From NCBI GenBank assembly GCA_019022495.1, contig JAFEKR010000003.1, forward strand, positions 3,038,001-3,102,000: a stretch of 64,000 nt of DNA. Direction: 5' to 3'. Made by a program: the position numbers and the translations under genes. Below are positions 11,958-22,866 of this stretch, one piece after another (position 1 is the first letter of the stretch; every line of letters begins with the position of its first letter). This stretch comes from Epichloe hybrida (lineage: Eukaryota; Ascomycota; Sordariomycetes; Hypocreales; Clavicipitaceae). The notes beneath the pieces were generated by a model, which saw only the letters and a program-made list of their open reading frames with translations, did no database searches and was not told the origin of the DNA.

Positions 11958-12589
11958 TTACAGGAGGCACTCGCAGCAGTCGATGCTATTCGCACTACGT
12001 TAGCCAACCGAGGTTCACTGGGGACAGCTTGGCCGCCATAAAAGTCTTGGGAGCCAAGCTTGGATCTTCCAAATTCCGACCAACGAGATGAGGTGGCCGC
12101 TTGGTATTAAGCATGGACTTGGTCGGACGGGCGACTTTGCCATGGGCGATGGATGGGATGTGTGGGCTTGGGTAGGAAATCAAGTCGAGGGAAAAGACGT
12201 ACCAGCACTCGCATCCTTCTTCGACAGCACAGCAGCAGCAGATGGCGGCAAGACAGGCAATCAGGCAGTTGTTGCTGCCGCCCTTCTTACCGCGAGTTTC
12301 GGCGGGAGGAGGAGCCTGCTGGTACTGCATGGGCTGCTGGCCCTGAGGACCATAGTATTGACCCTGGGGAGGAGGATACTGTCCCTGGGGAGGACCATAG
12401 CTCTTGACGATTGCGTGTTAGCTCTGCGTTCGCGCAAACGGAGAATGCGACTTCTTCTCGACCATGGCGACGGTGCGAAGGGGGGGGGGGCATGGACATG
12501 GCCTCTGGGAGCGGGCAGCTCTGGCTTACGGGTTGAGGGTGCTGAGGATAACCGCCCTGCTGACCCTGGTAGTATTCCTGGCTAGACAT
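11958..12589 (-). CDS. Small cysteine-rich tail-anchored protein (CYSTM module)
   Basis: A 95-residue protein of the CYSTM type: a Gln/Pro/Tyr/Gly-rich N-terminal arm followed by a cysteine-rich C-terminal membrane module. Exons are 12589-12530, 12402-12203 and 11985-11958, totalling 288 nt. The N-terminus has YGPPQGQYPPPQGQYYG-type repeats. The C-terminus reads NNCLIACLAAICCCC, then EEGCEC, and the last 28-nt exon adds CIDCCECLL. Known CYSTM proteins are stress-induced, sit at the plasma membrane and are linked to metal and oxidative stress tolerance. The middle exon uses an AAG acceptor (ending 12403) after a GCTAAC box. The second intron is 217 nt, long for this window. Without the short last exon the module would be cut after Cys-Trp. 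Confidence 0.8.
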
Positions 12590-13852
12590 TGTATCAAGAA
12601 GCTGTTTGTCTCGTCGCGGCGATGGCAAAGGTGGCAAAGGATGCGTGCGAGATGGAGAGGATTACGGATTGTCGTGGAATGAAAGCAATAAGGAAAGCTT
12701 GCCAGTTACTTTGTAGAAGCTTCAATGTTCCAGGGGCTGTCTGTGGGCGCTGTCTGTGGGCGGGCTGGTTCGGTTCAGAAACAGCGGAACCACCCCGGGC
12801 AAGCCATCGAGTTACGGCGTGTGTAAAGTGGGGTGTACGGAGTACTTACTACTTGCTACAAGCTCTGGCTTCGCCAAGACGTGTCCTCTGAGGCACTTCA
12901 CAAGGCCGGGCCCGTGTAGCCCGTGTATAGTCTGGACGTGGCATGGACGGGCGGATGGAGGGAAGGAGCGTCTGTCAAATGGAGAATGCGGCAGTGTCGG
13001 GAGCTTGTTGGAACTTGCTGGAACTTGTTCGCCAAACGCGCCTTCCGTATTGCGCCTCCCAGCCATCAGTCACTCTCTTTCCCTCTTTCCACCAGCGGTT
13101 CGTCCCCATGGTCACAATGCACAGCCCTGCTTCCTTGAGTCACACAACTGATGAGGTGCGACAGCATGTCATCGTCAGCCACTTCAGACGACAAAGATCC
13201 CCCAAACCACTTCAGGCAAGGATCTGATCGCTGCTCGGATCTATCTGGGGGCTGAGATGCCGAGCTTCCGGGTTGGGGCTGTGATGTGGCTCATTAGTAC
13301 CGAGTAAGTCAGAACGTGTTGCATTAGTGTCCTTGCTGCTGCTAATACTGCAGGAATTGGGGAAAAAACGGAAATGAATTCCCATTTCGAATTGGAAGAA
13401 AAAAAAGAAAAAAAAAGAGAGAGACAAAAAGCGACCACCAGGATGCCCCAGATGTCTGTCATTGTCCTTGCATCATCTATCGCTGCCACGACACCAGGAA
13501 TGCTTCATGACTTCGCGAAGATGTAATGAAAACTGATTGTTGCGCTGTCCGCGCTTACAAATAAATTCACGACTTCATCCCAAGTTTGGTGAGACAGCTG
13601 CCTGTTAGATCGAATGAATATCGAATCACGTTGAACCGTCTTCTTCTCCATTCACCTCACATTGACGGCCCAGATTCACAGTGATTACTGTATTGACACT
13701 TGTCTGTCATTTAAACGAAGTGCCTGGCCGGTTGTTTTCCAAATCTCCCCCTCTGGAACCCTTCCATTACACCACAACAACCCAACTTTATGTATCTGGC
13801 CCATCAACCATTCCTCATCGATTATCAATGTGATTGCTCTTCATCCACAGCT
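12590..13852. other. Divergent promoter region, CYSTM gene / hypothetical gene
   Basis: About 1.26 kb. It contains GTACGGAGTACT (12835-12846) and several C- or A-rich runs (13395-13425). Open frames on the plus strand (12756-13151 and others) lack motifs and overlap one another, so I treat them as chance. Confidence 0.5.
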
Positions 13853-14875
13853 ATGACGACCCCATGCAACCCTCACGGTATAGAGTCCCCAGGTCACCTA
13901 GCGAGCACCACAACTCATCACAGCCGAGAGCAACGCCTGCGCGGGAAGCTACACGAGGGATGGGAAACCATCTGTATAGGCACCGCCCTCTGTGACTTCT
14001 GTGGCAAGCAGAGTCGTGGCGTTGTGCAGAAATGTCTCAAGTGCGGGCTGTCCATCTGTTGCCAATGCAGCCAGTCTGGCGCCTTGCGAGAGAACAGAAA
14101 TCACAGGCTGGACCATGATGCCGTTTCTTGGGACAAGAATGTTGTTGCTGGGCTCAAACGAGCTGTGAGGAGGGCAGACACACGGTTGAAGGGATCACAG
14201 GACGATCATGTTGCGCCGGTGTCCGGGAACGGTGAAGTGGCCCCCGTCATTCATGGCCACGTAGAAACATCTCCTTGGTTCTCCGTTCAGGGCGGATGGC
14301 GGTGCGAGAAGGCGACGCAGACTCCCTGGTCGTGGTGTCCAGATGGGCATATCAGGGCTTCGTTGGACGGAATCATCGATGGTGGTGCTCACTGCCCCGA
14401 CGAGGAAGATGCTGCTCATATACTGGCCGGGATGCCCACCTCCGCAGCTGTGTTCTGCAACAAGAAGCCCCTTGATCTTGGTCTTCAAGACGACCCGGGT
14501 ACTGCTTCTGCTTGGGAGGGACAAGGACCAAGAATCCCGCGTCATGGTCCGGGCTACTATACCAACGACCACCACACATATGAGACTCTTGGAAAATGGG
14601 AAGGGAATTCACCGGGAAACCACGCGCAACAGACAAAACATGACCATGACGGCACAAACCCGCAGCACCAGTATCATCACGTTCATCACAGCAAGAAGAC
14701 GCACAGCGCACAGCTCTTCCCAAGAAAAGCACACCCTCAAGCCCTGGGAAATAGCGCCGCAAGTCACAGCCTTGGACAAACTACACACATGTCAAGAAAA
14801 CGAAACGCGCCTCCCGGCCCAAAGAACAAAAACGAAAGAAAAAGGGTACGCACAGTAAAGCCCCCAATACTGTAG
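13853..14875 (+). CDS. Hypothetical Cys/His-rich protein with an N-terminal zinc-binding-like module
   Basis: An intronless open frame of 340 residues from the ATG at 13853; an in-frame upstream start at 13790 is possible. I do not recognise the protein. Residues about 46-90 hold CDFCG, then QKCLKCGLSICCQCSQ and HRLDHD, a C-x2-C, C-x2-C, C-x2-C and His pattern like a small treble-clef, B-box or ZZ-type zinc module. The rest is low in hydrophobic residues; the C-terminal third is His/Gln/Lys-rich (HDHDG, HHVHHSKK) and ends in a basic stretch resembling a nuclear signal (NERKRVRTVK). It could be a lineage-specific nuclear protein. The lack of known neighbours in the tail and the uneven composition leave some doubt that the whole frame is translated. 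Confidence 0.55.
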   Translation: MTTPCNPHGIESPGHLASTTTHHSREQRLRGKLHEGWETICIGTALCDFCGKQSRGVVQKCLKCGLSICCQCSQSGALRENRNHRLDHDAVSWDKNVVAGLKRAVRRADTRLKGSQDDHVAPVSGNGEVAPVIHGHVETSPWFSVQGGWRCEKATQTPWSWCPDGHIRASLDGIIDGGAHCPDEEDAAHILAGMPTSAAVFCNKKPLDLGLQDDPGTASAWEGQGPRIPRHGPGYYTNDHHTYETLGKWEGNSPGNHAQQTKHDHDGTNPQHQYHHVHHSKKTHSAQLFPRKAHPQALGNSAASHSLGQTTHMSRKRNAPPGPKNKNERKRVRTVKPPIL

Positions 14876-15828
14876 CACATCCAACTCCCACAGAGGATTC
14901 CAGCAGAACACCGCCAAGAATGGCTGGCTCATACCTCCGAAGCAACAGTCGACGAGATCGAGTGCTTGCGTGAGAAATACCCCCGGTGGACAAGTGGACG
15001 AGTTGTCCCGAACAAGTCGCGGTGAAAGAGCAAGAGCAAAGTGTACGACGGGGCCCGTTACGATCTGGACAGGGGACATGTACGATATATCCATGAACGC
15101 GGCGTTTATAAAGGCAGCGGTAGAGGAGGGTGTTGATAACACGGCGAGAAAGTCGACGTAGGGTCCTTGGTCCTGCTGCAACAAGCGCTTTGGCGGGCGG
15201 GGTTGAGATGCCATAGTATGGACTGCGCAACATGATCATGAAGGGTTCGATCGATATTTGGGAAAGGCAATACGGAGCATGGGCATGCGGGTTTCCATAA
15301 ACCGACTGAGATGGATAGGATAGGCCCTCATATCATACATACCCTTTACAACAGACGTGGCTGGCTGACTGAAGCAGCACATGACACGACACCAAGACTT
15401 CCCCCCCCCCCCATATACCGAGTGCAAACGGCAATTCGACGTGCAAAAAAAAATATAACATCATCAGTATACCTCTGCTCTGCGCCCGTATCTCAAACAC
15501 AGCCTTGCAATCGGTACACGCGTACGTACGCAACAAAAAGTAACTTTTTTTTTTTCTTGTTCATGACGTGGGCTTCAATGGGGATGTGGGAATCCAATCC
15601 TGAGCCCATATCTTTGGGTTTCCCCATTTCATTCCTTGTCCTTCATCCTTCCCTCATTACACCCCTGGATGGATGCACACAACCTGTGACCAAAATGCTC
15701 AAATCTCAAACCCATGGCAACGAATGGACCCAGACAAAGGCAGAGGAAAAGAAAGAAAAGGGACACCAACAAAGTGACATTCAACGGACAAAATAAATTA
15801 ATAAATAAAACCCACGTCATTCTTCCGT
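14876..15828. other. Convergent intergenic region with homopolymer tracts
   Basis: About 950 bp. It holds a poly-C run near 15401-15411, A-rich stretches near 15446 and a poly-T run near 15544-15555. A hydrophobic open frame of about 140 codons on the minus strand (14792-15214) was considered and rejected. Confidence 0.5.
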
Positions 15829-17757
15829 CTACTCATTGCCATCGCCCTCTTCCTCGCCCTCGGGCTCCTCCTCGTGCTCGTACTCGTCTTCGAAGCTGCC
15901 GGCAGGAACCTCGTACAAACGAAGGATGGACTTGTTGGGGTCCTTGACGAGGACGAACTTGCCCTCCTCGCGCTTGAGACACATGTCGGCAATGGTTCGG
16001 ACAATACCCCAGCCATTCGAGAGGGACAAGTTCATCTGGTTAGCGAAGTCGCGGGGCTTCCAGCCAATGACGCCGAGAATGACGTGCTTGTCGTTGGAGC
16101 GGGGGTTGACACGAGAAACGAAACTGTGAGACAGTGTGTATTAGTCAAGGAGAAGTAGTAGCAACGGTTTGCTTTGATTTGATTTGAAATGAGGGCGAAA
16201 AACTTGTTACAAAAAGGGGGGAGGGGGGGAATCGTACCCGAGCTTCATGATATCAGACTTGGATAGAATGCTCTGGACAGTCCATCTGGCTAGCTTGCAG
16301 CTGTTGTTCTTCATCTCGGTGGCAACAACAGCACCACGCTGGGTAACCAGCTTGCTTCTCCAGTCAAGAGCGCCGCCGCTACCTTGGGCCTTGCTGTCAA
16401 ACTCGTTGAGGGCGCGGATAGTGACGTGCTGGTCCTCGCCGCCAGCACTGCCCTTCTGGACCGCATCCACCTCGGTACGGACAACCAGGTACACGGCCTC
16501 CTCGTCGTTGGTCGACAGATCGAATCTTCTGTACTTGTATGCCTTGCTGGCGGGGGGGTCGGTGTCCTCGGACGAGTTGTAGAAGGGGTTGGCGTGGCTC
16601 ATCTCCACCTTGGAGGTCTCGCTCTCGCTCACAACCTGGTTGGCAAAGTTGTGGTTGATGTAGGTTGCTTCCTCGGCGAGGGCTGGAGGCTGGTTGATGG
16701 CCTCCTTGCCACCGTCAGCAGCATCGAGAGGGGCATCGGCGGCGTTCTCATTGACTGTGACCATGTCCAGATTGGCGTTGTCACGCTTGTCGAGGAAGAG
16801 TTTGTTGCCCTGGCGCACAATGACAATATCCCAGGGGTAAACGGAGCGAGGGGAGCACATGAGCATGGACAAGATGCTGTCGGTGGCAAAAATGGTGGCT
16901 TCGTCCTTTTCGGCGAGCTCCTGAATGATGGGGTCAGACGAAGTGGTCACGTTGTAAGCAGCGCGGTCGATGGCGGTGAGCTTCTTCTCGGCGCCCTTGA
17001 CGGGTTGCTTATCGAACGAGCGGTCGTAGTAGTACAAAAAGCCGTAGTCGTCCAGATCCTCGCCCTCGTCCGTGTCCAAGTTCAGCTTAGCCAGACGGTT
17101 GAAATCAATCTCTTCCAGCAATTCCCAGTCGGCCTTGATGTTAACACTCGCGTCGCGGTTACGAGTAGGCTTGTCGTAATCCTTCCAGCCGAAGCGGCGT
17201 CCACCTCGGGCGCCGGCATTGGTTCGGCCACCGCGGTCGTAGCCTCCTTGTCGAGCGCCGCCAGTTCGTTGGAACTGACCTCCCCGGCCACCGCGGGAAT
17301 CACCACGACCGCCACGCTGGCCGCGACCTCCTCTGGTGAAGACGGTTCCTCGGCCGTAACGTGACTTCGTAGAATCTCTGGTGTTGCTGACGATAGAAAA
17401 GCTCGACTCGTCTTCGGCGGGAGGGGCGTTGAAGGTGACAGCATGGCTGGCACCATATGCTTGTTGATCTGCCAAAGTGCGTGACATGTCAGCGGGGCGA
17501 GCGGAATCGTTCGACACATCGTACATCTTGCAAGGCATCAAAATCTTACCTCTGTAGTTTCGGTTGTACTGATTTCGACCGCGGTCACGGTCCTTGCCCT
17601 CAGTGGTCCAGTCGGCCATACGGCCGAGCTTGTCGCCCTTGGAGAAAGGCGCGTAGGGGACTCCGTTCAAGGTGGTTTCTGTAGTCACTGGAGGACCCCA
17701 GCCATCCCCCGCGGGGCAACTTTCGCAGATCTGCACGTAGTCGAGGGAGTCAGCCAT
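15829..17757 (-). CDS. Eukaryotic translation initiation factor 3 subunit d
   Basis: eIF3d, the cap-binding-capable subunit of the eIF3 complex, acting in the cytoplasm at 43S/48S assembly. Exons are 17757-17550, 17468-16238 and 16123-15829, giving 577 residues, the usual length. The N-terminus has GWGPP and [17 protein letters not shown], then the NRNYR-DQQAYG segment restored by splicing the first intron. An RGG-rich stretch ([19 protein letters not shown], about 120-160) follows and should bind RNA. The core includes [19 protein letters not shown] and the cap-binding region; the last exon starts [17 protein letters not shown] and ends in an acidic Glu-rich tail. Intron 1 is 81 nt, a multiple of three, and has no stop codon, so unspliced RNA would still be translatable. 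In eIF3 the protein binds the eIF3e edge of the complex. Confidence 0.95.
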
Positions 17758-18315
17758 CCTTGCAGGTTGGATGTTCGTCTACTCCGAGCACAGGCGCGTG
17801 GAGGTGTGGATGGCAGAGAGCAACGTGGGCTATTATCTGGACGGGTTCGCGATGGCAGGGAATTTGGACTCTCGAAGTTGAACGAAATTGTGGTGGGGTG
17901 TGGGGCACGGTGCCGAAAACTTGTTGCCCCGCGTCACCAGCTGCTGGCAGCTGGCGCCCACAATCCCACATTTCCAGTTCTGCACTCCCATCGAGAGCAC
18001 GGCAACATGGCGATCGATGCATAGGTACTTGAAATGTTGATACGAACATTGCACAGACACGCCCAAGATTGGAAGCAAGACAGCGTCTATCCAAATTACT
18101 ACCTGCAACTACATTCTGTGACAATTGTGGTGTTGGGTGGGGGTGTGTGATACCGTGGCAGTCGGTTCATGGCTTTTCAAAAATTTACAGAACGAAAAAA
18201 AAGATTATTCAAAGACCCCAAACGCCATCGCTGAAAAGAAGTCAGATACTCGCCTCAGACATGAACGCTGCCGATGAAGTGTACACAAAATTGCGCCGGT
18301 CCGCTCGAAGGTGTG
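17758..18315. other. eIF3d promoter and bZIP 3' region
   Basis: About 560 bp. It contains the promoter of the eIF3d gene and the end of the bZIP locus. In the conserved bZIP frame, homologous-looking coding continues down to a TGA at 18242-18244. Nothing else was seen. Confidence 0.5.
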
Positions 18316-19697
18316 TCAGTGGGCCAAGACTGCAAGGCAAGACGCTCTCAAAAGCATCCCGAAGCTCAAATCCCTCCACAACAGCACCAAACCTGTATGA
18401 GCGCATAAGTATTGGAGCAAAAGGTTGTTGCAGTTTCTATGGGAACAAAAGAAGAGGAGAGGGGGAAACACTCGGAACTCACCCATAACACCTAACTTTG
18501 CATTCCAGTTCCACAGCAATTGTAGCAAAGTCCTCTCCGCCTTGAGGTCCCCGAACCGTGGATGGTTGAGAATCATCCCCCATGCCATGACAGGAGTTAT
18601 TTCGCCGTCGAGGTCAAGCTTATGGCTTAGGTCGAGCAACGTTGACAAATCAGCTATGCTAATCTCCCACGTCCCCTGTCCGGGATTGGTCTTATCTCCG
18701 TAATCGCGTGTATGGCTGTGTCCGAACGGAGTCTGTGATGATAGTTTACTGAACGGCGCTGGTGGAAATGTTTTCATTAGTGCGTGCCCGCAGGGGTCGC
18801 CACCTTCGGACCTGGTGGTGAGAAATGGTAGGTGTTGCATACAAGGCTTCTCGAGTCTATTGGATTCATCGGTCAACGCCGACACCGTTAGTAAACTATC
18901 CTCCACACACTCTCCAACGTGGCCAAAAACGGGATCCTCTTCCCAGAACAATACATTTTGTCACCCTGGAGGAGGCGGGAGGTAGGCCCATGAGGAAGCG
19001 GAGTTATCGTACGTTAAAACAAAATCAATGCCGGCTTGTTCGAAATCAACGCCTTTCTTTGAGGGCTGCTGCGATGCGCCGCGCATCTGCTGGCCAGACA
19101 TGGATTGGAAGTTCGCAGACTGCCCAGTTAATGCGCCGGATTGTGATCCAGGAGAGAATGAAGCATAAGATGCTGGGGCGGCACTGTTGTTTGAACTGGC
19201 GCCAGCAGCACCAGGACTGGGTCCGTCGTCATGGTCGCCAGATGGTGGAAACGGGATGCCATGTTGGGTCAACAGTATCTTCAGATACTTGTGTTCAGTG
19301 ACAAGTCTTTCTTTGCTCTGCGACGTATTACTTGAAAGCTCCTTCAGCCTCAGCACTTCGTCTTCTAGAGCCTTGATGTAAAGCTCCTTGCGTTCACGAT
19401 GAGTTCTATCTGTTAATTGTCAGCCCAATTCTACATCTCAGATCATGGAGGAAACATGCGCACCTCTGTGCCTGACGATTCAGTTCTTGCCTGCGGGTGA
19501 GAGCAGGCTTGCTATCAGGCTTCGGTCCTCGTCTGTTAGGTGGATTGCCCTCTTATAAAGCACTGTCAGCCGACAACGTCATTGTCGCAGATATCCGTCG
19601 CAGATATTCTCCATGAACGCATACCTCGGGTAGTCTTCTCCTCCGCCAATGACTTGGAGAAATCCAAGATTGAGCGGCGAGTCGCCATTTTGATCAT
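18316..19697 (-). CDS. bZIP transcription factor (AP-1-like fungal type), probably frameshifted near its C-terminus
   Basis: A fungal AP-1-like bZIP factor. Exons are 19697-19625, 19551-19464, 19405-19013, 18856-18483 and 18392-18316 as sequenced (334 residues). The basic region is split by the second intron and reads GPKPDSKPALTRRQELNRQAQ then RTHRERKELY, followed by the zipper (IKALEDEVLRLKELSS). A Ser/Gly/Pro-rich linker leads to a conserved C-terminal domain: VDFEQAGIDFVLT, LEKPCMQHLPFL, CGHALM, LDLDGEITPVMAWGMILNHPRF. After that, the expected continuation (DFATIAVELECKVRCYG, then FGAVVEGFELRDAF) lies in another frame, so a shift has occurred at about 18533-18540. In the conserved frame the gene would run to 18242. 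An in-frame TGA at 18961-18963 is inside the fourth-exon intron (19012-18857) and is not a problem. Confidence 0.8.
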
Positions 19698-20509
19698 GGC
19701 TGGTTGTGGTGCCCTCGGGGGAGCTAGTGTGGTCTTGTTGGTGCGATGACAACGGGCCAGTCACAGGCTCACAGCGGGCGGGGTTCACGGACAGCCCGGC
19801 TGACTTATTACGTACGGATTACAGCTGGCAGAACTACATAACTGGCCAGGAAGACGTCAGCTTGAATAAGCACCATGCCAAGCTCATCGAAATAAGTTCG
19901 TTTCCAACAATCGGCGGGTGGCCAGTCTCGTATCACATTGTGTTTGATGCATGCAACTCGAATACATGGTGCGTATCAGTCGTCCCATGTTGTGCCGTGT
20001 TGAAATCCAAATCAAGGCTCGATTGAATCTGAGCTCCGCGCGGAGCAGAGCGGATGCTTCATGTCGTCACTCCCCTGTCTTGCGTGTCTCGGTACTCGCA
20101 GCAAGTCGCTAGAATACTCCGTAGATGACATCAATATGTAATTCCGGCCGACCCCATCGAATGAATGTGCCCTGCGTGCGCCGCCCGCCTTGATTGACGC
20201 TTCTGAGTGGGTGGGCTTGAAAATGTCTATTATCATCGAGTTCAATCAGAGGACTACCAACGGGCTTGCACGACCAGCCAGATGACCTGCTGCAATCCGT
20301 CATCCGTCCATTTATTATTATGAATGTTGCTTCCAGGAACGTCGACCCAAAACCAAGCCCATCCACCACTCTTCACGCACCACTTTCGAACTTGCCGCAG
20401 CCCCTGGGTGTGTTTGTTTCCCACCGCTATCACAACACGACAGCCACCACCCCAAAAACCCCAACAACCCCAACAACCCCAACACCCCCCAACACCCCCA
20501 ACCGCTTCA
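19698..20509. other. Divergent promoter region, bZIP / acyltransferase
   Basis: About 810 bp between divergent starts. It carries TACGTACGGATTA at 19809-19821, ATACTCCGTAG at 20114-20124, and a C/A-rich run of CCCCAACA units (20447-20502) just before the acyltransferase ATG, probably in its leader. Confidence 0.55.
20447..20502. repeat. C/A-rich imperfect repeat (CCCCAACAA)n
   Basis: A purely C/A strand-biased stretch of short imperfect units ends eight bases before the acyltransferase start codon. It is probably an unstructured leader segment. Confidence 0.85.
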
Positions 20510-21552
20510 ATGGCTCGCCACACTCCTGCATGGGCCCATTCGAGGGGAATCTTGATCACACTGCCATGGGTCTTGTATTTGCTACTGGCTGACATCCTGC
20601 TGTCGCTGCTTCTGCCTCTGGCACTCTTTGCTCCGAGGTCCGTCTATGATGCGTCATCTCTGATAGCATTGTCTGTGTGGGCATGGATCCAGCTTATTTT
20701 CGAGTCCTTCAATGGAGCTCGCATTGAAACATCCGGAGATCCCCTGCCCAAGGGAGAATCAGCAATTGTGGTTGCCAACCATGTCGCATGGTCCGACTTC
20801 TACATGATTCAGGCGCTGGCCCAACGCTCTGGGATGCTGGGTTACTGTCGGTATTTTGCCAAGAGCCAGCTCAAGGCTGTACCTTTTCTAGGCTGGGGCC
20901 TTTGGGCAATGGGCATGCCTCTGGTTAGTCGGAATTGGCTCAAGGACAAATCCGAACTCGATCGTGTCTTTTCAGGCATTGTCGACGATGAATTCCCTAC
21001 CTGTCAGTCCTGTCTTGTTTTGAAGCCATCGTGATGCTTATTAGCGCTCACTCCGTCCGTTTCCAACTGAAATTTTCCTCTTTTGGTTTCTATTCTCACT
21101 TTGGTACCTAGTCTAACTTATTCCCAGGGCTAATCAGCTTCAGCGAAGCAACTCGTTTTACAACTGAGAAGTTTGAAGAGTCACAGGTTTGGTGCAAGAA
21201 ATCTGACAAACCGCAGCCGAAAAATCTGCTCTACCCTCGTACGAGAGGCTTCGTCGCTACTGTTCAGCATCTTCGAAGGGCCCCGCATGTCAAAGCTGTG
21301 TACGATTTCACCATTGCGTATCAATGTGACGGTGTCTTTCACGAAGCACCCTCGATGTGGGAGACGTTAAGCAAGCGTGAGTTGAGCAGCAACTCCAAGT
21401 TCAAGTTCCATATTCATGCAAGGCGTTTCCCTCTTGAGTCTTTGCCAGAATCTGACGAGCATTTGGCGCGGTGGCTAGAGAAGAGGTGGGTTGAAAAGGG
21501 CGACTGGCTAGAGTCCCATAAACAAGCATGGGCCGTCACCGCCTCGTCATGA
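20510..21552 (+). CDS. PlsC-type lysophospholipid acyltransferase (AGPAT/CST26-like)
   Basis: A membrane acyltransferase that moves an acyl chain from acyl-CoA to a lysophospholipid, probably in the endoplasmic reticulum. Exons are 20510-21002 and 21128-21552, giving 305 residues. A hydrophobic N-terminal segment (residues about 14-42) and a second one (about 50-66) precede block I, NHVAWSD, with the catalytic His91 and Asp96 in H-x4-D spacing. Block II is FAKSQLKAVPFLGWG; block III is WLISFSEATRFT, joined across the intron (the usual EGTR appears as SEATR). A later motif DFTIAYQ and a C-terminal HIHARRFPLESLP match eukaryotic LPAAT4/CST26-like members, some of which act on phosphatidylinositol. 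The exact substrate cannot be told. The start follows a C/A-rich leader; the frame is open further upstream but has no better ATG. Confidence 0.87.
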
Positions 21553-22866
21553 TTTTTTTCATGCTTGCAGGGAACAGAGTGCAAGCGCTTCAATTATTCA
21601 AATTAAGGGTGTGATGCAGAGGCTATCCTATGGTATGGTCACGGGGTGCTCGGGCTTGTGCGATTTGATTGCGCAAATGAGTGGCTTCTGGCTAGCATTT
21701 TGTGCTGCATAAAGTAGACCTGTTGGTTCTCTGGTGAGCCTCCTCCGAACATGTTCCACATCCAGGTCCTCCCGTCTCCTTCGGTGTCCTGGAATGTTAG
21801 TTAGTATGAGGATGTAAGTCCCTTGTCAGTGGCCACACTCAGAACCCAAGGCAAGGCAAGATGGCTCGTGAGGCATCGAAGAGTGTGGATCAACGCCCCG
21901 ATATGTTTCTTCCTACGAACTACAATTGGCCAAAACCAGCATCCAACCTGATGGCAGCTCGAATGCCTCCGTGAGACAGGATGCGCATAAGACAGCCAAA
22001 TTCGGCCAGTTTGGACTATTCGGATTTCGGAGTACGGAGCATAGGCTGAGCTCAATAAGAATGCAGTCTACCACAGAAACAAGTCGCCACTCCGTAATAG
22101 TTGTGTGGTATTTTATTCAGACGGATTGACTCGCATGCATACATAATAAGGTGGTGGTGGCTTCGGCAGCGTTGCAGTTTGTTCGGTATTTGCAGAAGTG
22201 GGGAACTTGTAGCCAGAAAAGTCAGCGAGGGGTCGGTCCCCTTGATCCCCTTGAAAGCATGAGGTGGTGTGCCGTGATTGGCTGAGAGGAGGCTTTCCCC
22301 GCTTAATGTGTCATGAAAGGATACGCGACCACACGGCATCTGGGAAGTTCTGCCAGCAACGACCGTGAACAAGAGGCATCGGTCCTCTTGCTTTCTCGAG
22401 CCCCATACCGCCGGCCGTGTCGTCTTTTCCTCCCCATTGACGAAGAGCCAGGTATTTGCATCCAAATTCGCCCATCGACCACGAAGTCACAGCCTCCGAG
22501 CAGCCGAGCGGTTCCTGCCGCTCCGTTGCCCGTTTGCTCCCCGCAGGGCCCTGTCGTGCCTGTTGCTGTCCTGGGAGTGATCCCACGTGCTCCTGTGTGT
22601 TCCTGAGCCACCCGAACCGTCGAAGTACTCCCACAAGTTGCGAGAAATCACGACGTTACCGACTGCCAGTCATGTTTCCGAGTCCCGCGGTGGCATAGTT
22701 CTGGTGCCTCTGCCAGACTCGCAGGTCTTCCCTGAGACAACGGCACCCTTCGAAGACCGCCGTCTCGAGCGTTACTCGAGTGTCGATTCCCCCTCTGTTG
22801 GCTCAGAAGATCGATCTGCACAGATTCAAAAGAACAGTGGATGAGTCAGAATAATTTCGGCTCATC
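21553..22866. other. Upstream region of RIM15
   Basis: About 1.3 kb. It carries a doubled GGAGTACGGAGCAT element (22028-22042) and ACTCCGTAAT at 22089. The stretch 22450-22850 is rich in codon-like sequence and has several open frames, but none is in phase with the RIM15 start and none begins with a convincing ATG. It is probably the long RIM15 leader. Confidence 0.5.

Noticed and set aside
14792..15214. Hydrophobic 140-codon frame on the minus strand
   Set aside because: It overlaps the end of the plus-strand hypothetical gene, has no recognisable motif, and its composition looks like the complement of GC-rich sequence.
18949..18963. In-frame TGA breaking the bZIP gene
   Set aside because: It lies inside an intron (19012-18857) with a good donor, branch box and acceptor; splicing restores FVLT-LEKPC. 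The true anomaly is further downstream.
22587..22844. Open frame before RIM15 as an extra N-terminal exon
   Set aside because: It has no ATG and is out of phase with 22867, and the RIM15 N-terminus at 22867 already fits the family.
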